From: Pseudomonadota bacterium
GTDB lineage: Bacteria; Pseudomonadota; Alphaproteobacteria; Caulobacterales; Aquidulcibacteraceae
DNA length: 8,703 nucleotides
Assembly (NCBI GenBank): GCA_023461135.1
Contig: JAEWNX010000137.1
Span: forward strand, 1-8,703
Direction of reading: 5' to 3'
In this document: positions 6,527-8,703 of the stretch, one piece after another
Position numbering within the stretch: position 1 is the stretch's first letter
Layout of the letters: the number at the start of each line of letters is the position of its first letter
Translations under genes and position numbers: made by a program
The notes under the pieces: generated by a model
Database searches by the model: none
The model's input: the letters and a program-made list of their open reading frames with translations, nothing else
What the model was told of the DNA's origin: nothing

Positions 6527-7370
6527 ACAGGCGCGCGCGCATCTTGAGCGCACAGACTGGTCCGATCTCGGCGCGCGCGTCGCATCGGCCCTCGTACTGG
6601 CGACATTGGCGGTCGTCGCGGCTTGGTTCGGCGGACCATGGCTCGCCGGCGCGTGCGGCGCCGCCGTCGTCGCGATGAGCTACGAATGGGCGCGCATGAG
6701 TGAGCCCGACGAGCTTGTGCCCGCTTTCGCGTTCTCGCTCGCAGGTTCGCTCGGCGCGGTGATGTTCTCGAGCTGGCTGCGCCTCGACTACGCCGTCATG
6801 TGGCTTGTCGCGTGCGCCGCGCTTTCCGCCCTGCGCCGCCGCTCGCTCGTCGGCATCTTCGAGACAGCGGGCGGCGCCATCTATATCGGTCTTCCCGCCG
6901 CTGTGTTCCTATGGTTGCGCACGCGCGGCGCGGAAGGCCTCGAAACCGTCCTTGCGCTGTTCGCGATCATCTGGGCGGCGGACAGCTTCGCCTATTTCGG
7001 CGGTAAGCTGATCGGCGGACCCAAAGTAGCGGAAGGGCTTTCGCCAAAGAAAACCTGGTCCGGCATCATTACCGGCGTCGTCGCAGGCGCTGCCGCGGGG
7101 TTTGGCTGCGGCACTCTGTTCCAGGCCTCGTCAGAGCTCAGCGTGGCATGGTTCGGCATCGGCGCACTGGTCGCATTCACGGGCCTCATGGGCGATTTGA
7201 TCGAGTCCTTCCTCAAGCGCCGTTTCGGCGTGAAAGACGCAAGCCGCCTGATCCCCGGCCATGGCGGCGTGCTCGACCGCATCGACGGCCTGATGGCCGC
7301 CACATTGCTTGCGGGCGCGATGTTCGCCTCTGGCCTCAATCTCGCGCCGTTGTTTGGAGCCGGGCTGTGA
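6513..7370 (+). CDS. cdsA: Phosphatidate cytidylyltransferase
   Basis: CdsA converts phosphatidic acid and CTP to CDP-diacylglycerol in the inner membrane, the branch point for all bacterial phospholipids. With a CTG start the product is 285 residues and shows roughly eight hydrophobic segments, beginning [17 protein letters not shown]. The PROSITE-type signature is complete at about residues 232-258: [11 protein letters not shown] followed by HGGVLDRID, with the Lys, Asp, His and Asp residues expected to hold metal and substrate. [16 protein letters not shown] (about 155-172) is another conserved loop. An in-frame ATG at 6360 exists, but it would add 51 residues of shadow-like sequence lying wholly inside uppS, so I reject it. 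The gene overlaps uppS by 14 bases and dxr by 4, implying coupled translation. Confidence 0.93.
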   Translation: MHPPEQARAHLERTDWSDLGARVASALVLATLAVVAAWFGGPWLAGACGAAVVAMSYEWARMSEPDELVPAFAFSLAGSLGAVMFSSWLRLDYAVMWLVACAALSALRRRSLVGIFETAGGAIYIGLPAAVFLWLRTRGAEGLETVLALFAIIWAADSFAYFGGKLIGGPKVAEGLSPKKTWSGIITGVVAGAAAGFGCGTLFQASSELSVAWFGIGALVAFTGLMGDLIESFLKRRFGVKDASRLIPGHGGVLDRIDGLMAATLLAGAMFASGLNLAPLFGAGL

Positions 7371-8554
7371 GCCGCAGCGTCTCCATCCTCGGCGTCACCG
7401 GTTCGATCGGCCAATCGACGATCGAGGTGATCGAACAATTGCGCGCCCAGGGCGCGGAGGTTCCGGTCGAGGCTGTCACGGCCGGCCGCAACATCGCCGG
7501 CCTTGTCGATGCATGCCGGCGCCTCAAGCCGCGCTACGCTGCAGTCGCAGACGCCGCCTTGCTCACCCAAGCGCGCGACGCGCTCGCTGGCTGCGGCGTC
7601 GAAGCCGGCGCCGGACCGGCAGCGTTGATCGAAGCCGCCAGCCGTCCCGCCGAGTGGGTCATGTCCGCGATCGTCGGCGCCGCCGGGCTCGAACCCACCA
7701 TGGCCGCCATCCGCCGCGGTGCGCTGGTGGCGCTGGCGAACAAGGAATGCCTCGTCTGCGCCGGCCCGCTGGTGCTGGAGGCGGCCCGTCAGCACGGCGC
7801 AACCCTGCTGCCCGTGGATTCCGAGCATAACGCCATCTTCCAGGTGCTCACCCATCCGGCCCGGGTCGACCGGCTGACATTGACCGCCTCTGGCGGTCCG
7901 TTCCGCACCTGGACCCGCGAAGCCATGGCCGCCGCCCGTCCCGAGCAAGCCTGCGCCCACCCCAACTGGTCCATGGGCGCCAAAATCTCCGTCGATAGCG
8001 CCACCCTCATGAACAAGGGCCTGGAGTTGATCGAGGCCTCCTACCTGTTCGACACCTCCGAGGACCGGATCGAGGTCCTGATCCACCCCCAATCCATCAT
8101 CCACAGCCTGGTCCATTACTGCGACGGCTCTGTCCTGGCCCAGCTCTCGGTCCCGGACATGCGCACCCCGATCTCCTATGCGCTGGCCTGGCCGGACCGC
8201 GCCGCAGTGGCCACCCCGCGGCTGAACTTGGCCGCCACGGGCGCCCTGGATTTCCAGGCGCCTGATTTGGAGCGTTTCCCCGCGCTGGGGCTCGCCCGTT
8301 CCGCCCTCCGGGCCGGGCCGGGGCGCGCCAACGCCCTTAACGCGGCCAACGAAATCGCCGTCGGGGCCTTTCTGGCCGGGCGAATTCGCTTCCTCGACAT
8401 TTGCCGGATAGTCGAGGACGCTATGGCAGTGCTGGAGGGGACCGAAGCAGGCCTTATCGCAAAAACGCCCACTTCCCTGGCTGAAGTGGGGGCGGTGGAT
8501 CAGGCCGCGCGGCGCGCGGCGCAACGCATTGCGGGAAGTCTGGCTGCAGCTTAA
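7367..8554 (+). CDS. dxr: 1-deoxy-D-xylulose 5-phosphate reductoisomerase
   Basis: DXR rearranges and reduces 1-deoxyxylulose 5-phosphate to 2-C-methylerythritol 4-phosphate with NADPH, the committed MEP-pathway step and the target of fosmidomycin. The N-terminal Rossmann loop GVTGSIG is at residues 9-15. Metal ligands D151 and E153 lie in [11 protein letters not shown], with E220 in MNKGLE. The substrate loop [16 protein letters not shown] and [13 protein letters not shown] are intact. Length is 395 residues (398 in E. coli). The GTG at 7367 overlaps the cdsA TGA as GTGA and has GGAG 7 bases upstream; the open frame further 5' is only a shadow of cdsA. It supplies precursors for UppS encoded two genes upstream. 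Leucine codons change character after about base 7720. Confidence 0.97.
   Translation: MSRSVSILGVTGSIGQSTIEVIEQLRAQGAEVPVEAVTAGRNIAGLVDACRRLKPRYAAVADAALLTQARDALAGCGVEAGAGPAALIEAASRPAEWVMSAIVGAAGLEPTMAAIRRGALVALANKECLVCAGPLVLEAARQHGATLLPVDSEHNAIFQVLTHPARVDRLTLTASGGPFRTWTREAMAAARPEQACAHPNWSMGAKISVDSATLMNKGLELIEASYLFDTSEDRIEVLIHPQSIIHSLVHYCDGSVLAQLSVPDMRTPISYALAWPDRAAVATPRLNLAATGALDFQAPDLERFPALGLARSALRAGPGRANALNAANEIAVGAFLAGRIRFLDICRIVEDAMAVLEGTEAGLIAKTPTSLAEVGAVDQAARRAAQRIAGSLAAA
8461..8490 (-). terminator. Terminator-like hairpin on the antisense strand inside dxr
   Basis: On the - strand CCCACTTC (8490-8483) and GAAGTGGG (8475-8468) form a perfect 8-bp stem with a 7-base loop, followed by CG and five T (8465-8461). 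That is the layout of an intrinsic terminator for transcription running against dxr. On the + strand no T-run follows. It could stop antisense RNA near the dxr 3' end, or be a coding coincidence. Confidence 0.35.
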
Positions 8555-8601
8555 GGCTGACGGGCGCTCCACACAGAAAAAGGCGCGGAGGAAGCGTTCG
8601 A

Positions 8602-8703
8602 ATGCCCGATTTGCTGCAGAGCCTCCAGGGCGGCCTGATCTATTTGGCCTCCTTCGTGGTGGTGCTCAGCGTCGTCGTGTTCGTCCACGAGTTCGGGCAC
8701 TTC
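8602..8703 (+). CDS. rseP: RseP-type site-2 protease, N-terminal fragment (cut by window end)
   Basis: Translation from the ATG at 8602 gives 34 residues up to the window edge: a hydrophobic helix (LIYLASFVVVLSVVVFV) running into HEFGH, the HExxH zinc motif of intramembrane metalloproteases of the M50 family. RseP cleaves transmembrane anti-sigma factors and residual signal peptides in the inner membrane. GGAGGAA (8587-8593) lies 8 bases before the ATG. The 47-base gap after dxr holds no terminator or promoter that I can see, so it is probably co-transcribed. The place directly after dxr is conserved in many proteobacteria and supports the call; the rest of the protein, including PDZ domains, is outside the window. 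Confidence 0.9.
   Translation, partial: MPDLLQSLQGGLIYLASFVVVLSVVVFVHEFGHF

Noticed and set aside
6992..8572. 526-codon open frame on the - strand opposite cdsA and dxr
   Set aside because: Same shadow composition, lying wholly opposite two genes with complete catalytic motifs.

Overview
The window is ordinary, high-GC alphaproteobacterial chromosome. The order rpsB-tsf-pyrH-frr-uppS-cdsA-dxr-rseP, all on the + strand, is the classic proteobacterial translation/envelope cluster. The G+C-rich coding style and a Caulobacter-type housekeeping promoter ahead of rpsB point to a Caulobacterales or Hyphomonadaceae-like organism. That placement is inference, because no 16S or other taxonomic marker is present.

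Layout. Bases 1-1095 hold the 3' part of an amidohydrolase-like gene on the + strand, already open at the window edge. Bases 1101-2209 on the - strand hold a zinc-dependent alcohol dehydrogenase of the benzyl/aryl-alcohol dehydrogenase type. A single missing base in a G4 run breaks its reading frame, so it is a pseudogene or a sequencing error. Bases 2210-2514 are intergenic and carry a predicted promoter and a strongly foldable 5' leader for rpsB. From 2515 to the end there are eight tightly packed + strand genes, with gaps of at most 86 bases or short overlaps.

How the genes work together. rpsB (S2), tsf (EF-Ts) and frr (ribosome recycling factor) serve translation. pyrH (UMP kinase) supplies pyrimidine nucleotides. 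dxr (first committed MEP-pathway step) makes isoprenoid precursors that uppS turns into the undecaprenyl carrier for peptidoglycan. cdsA makes CDP-diacylglycerol for phospholipids. rseP, cut off by the window end, is the inner-membrane site-2 protease of envelope stress signalling. The cluster couples ribosome production to envelope growth.

I found no new multi-gene system, CRISPR array, transposase, tRNA or rRNA. The points worth a second look are regulatory or structural: a possible pseudoknotted rpsB leader; an frr-uppS spacer that can form either a G-quadruplex or a long hairpin and leaves uppS without a Shine-Dalgarno; an apparent CTG start for cdsA; loss of the metal-binding HxH in the amidohydrolase; the frameshifted, lower-GC alcohol dehydrogenase; a sharp leucine-codon shift inside dxr; and an antisense-oriented terminator-like hairpin near the dxr 3' end.
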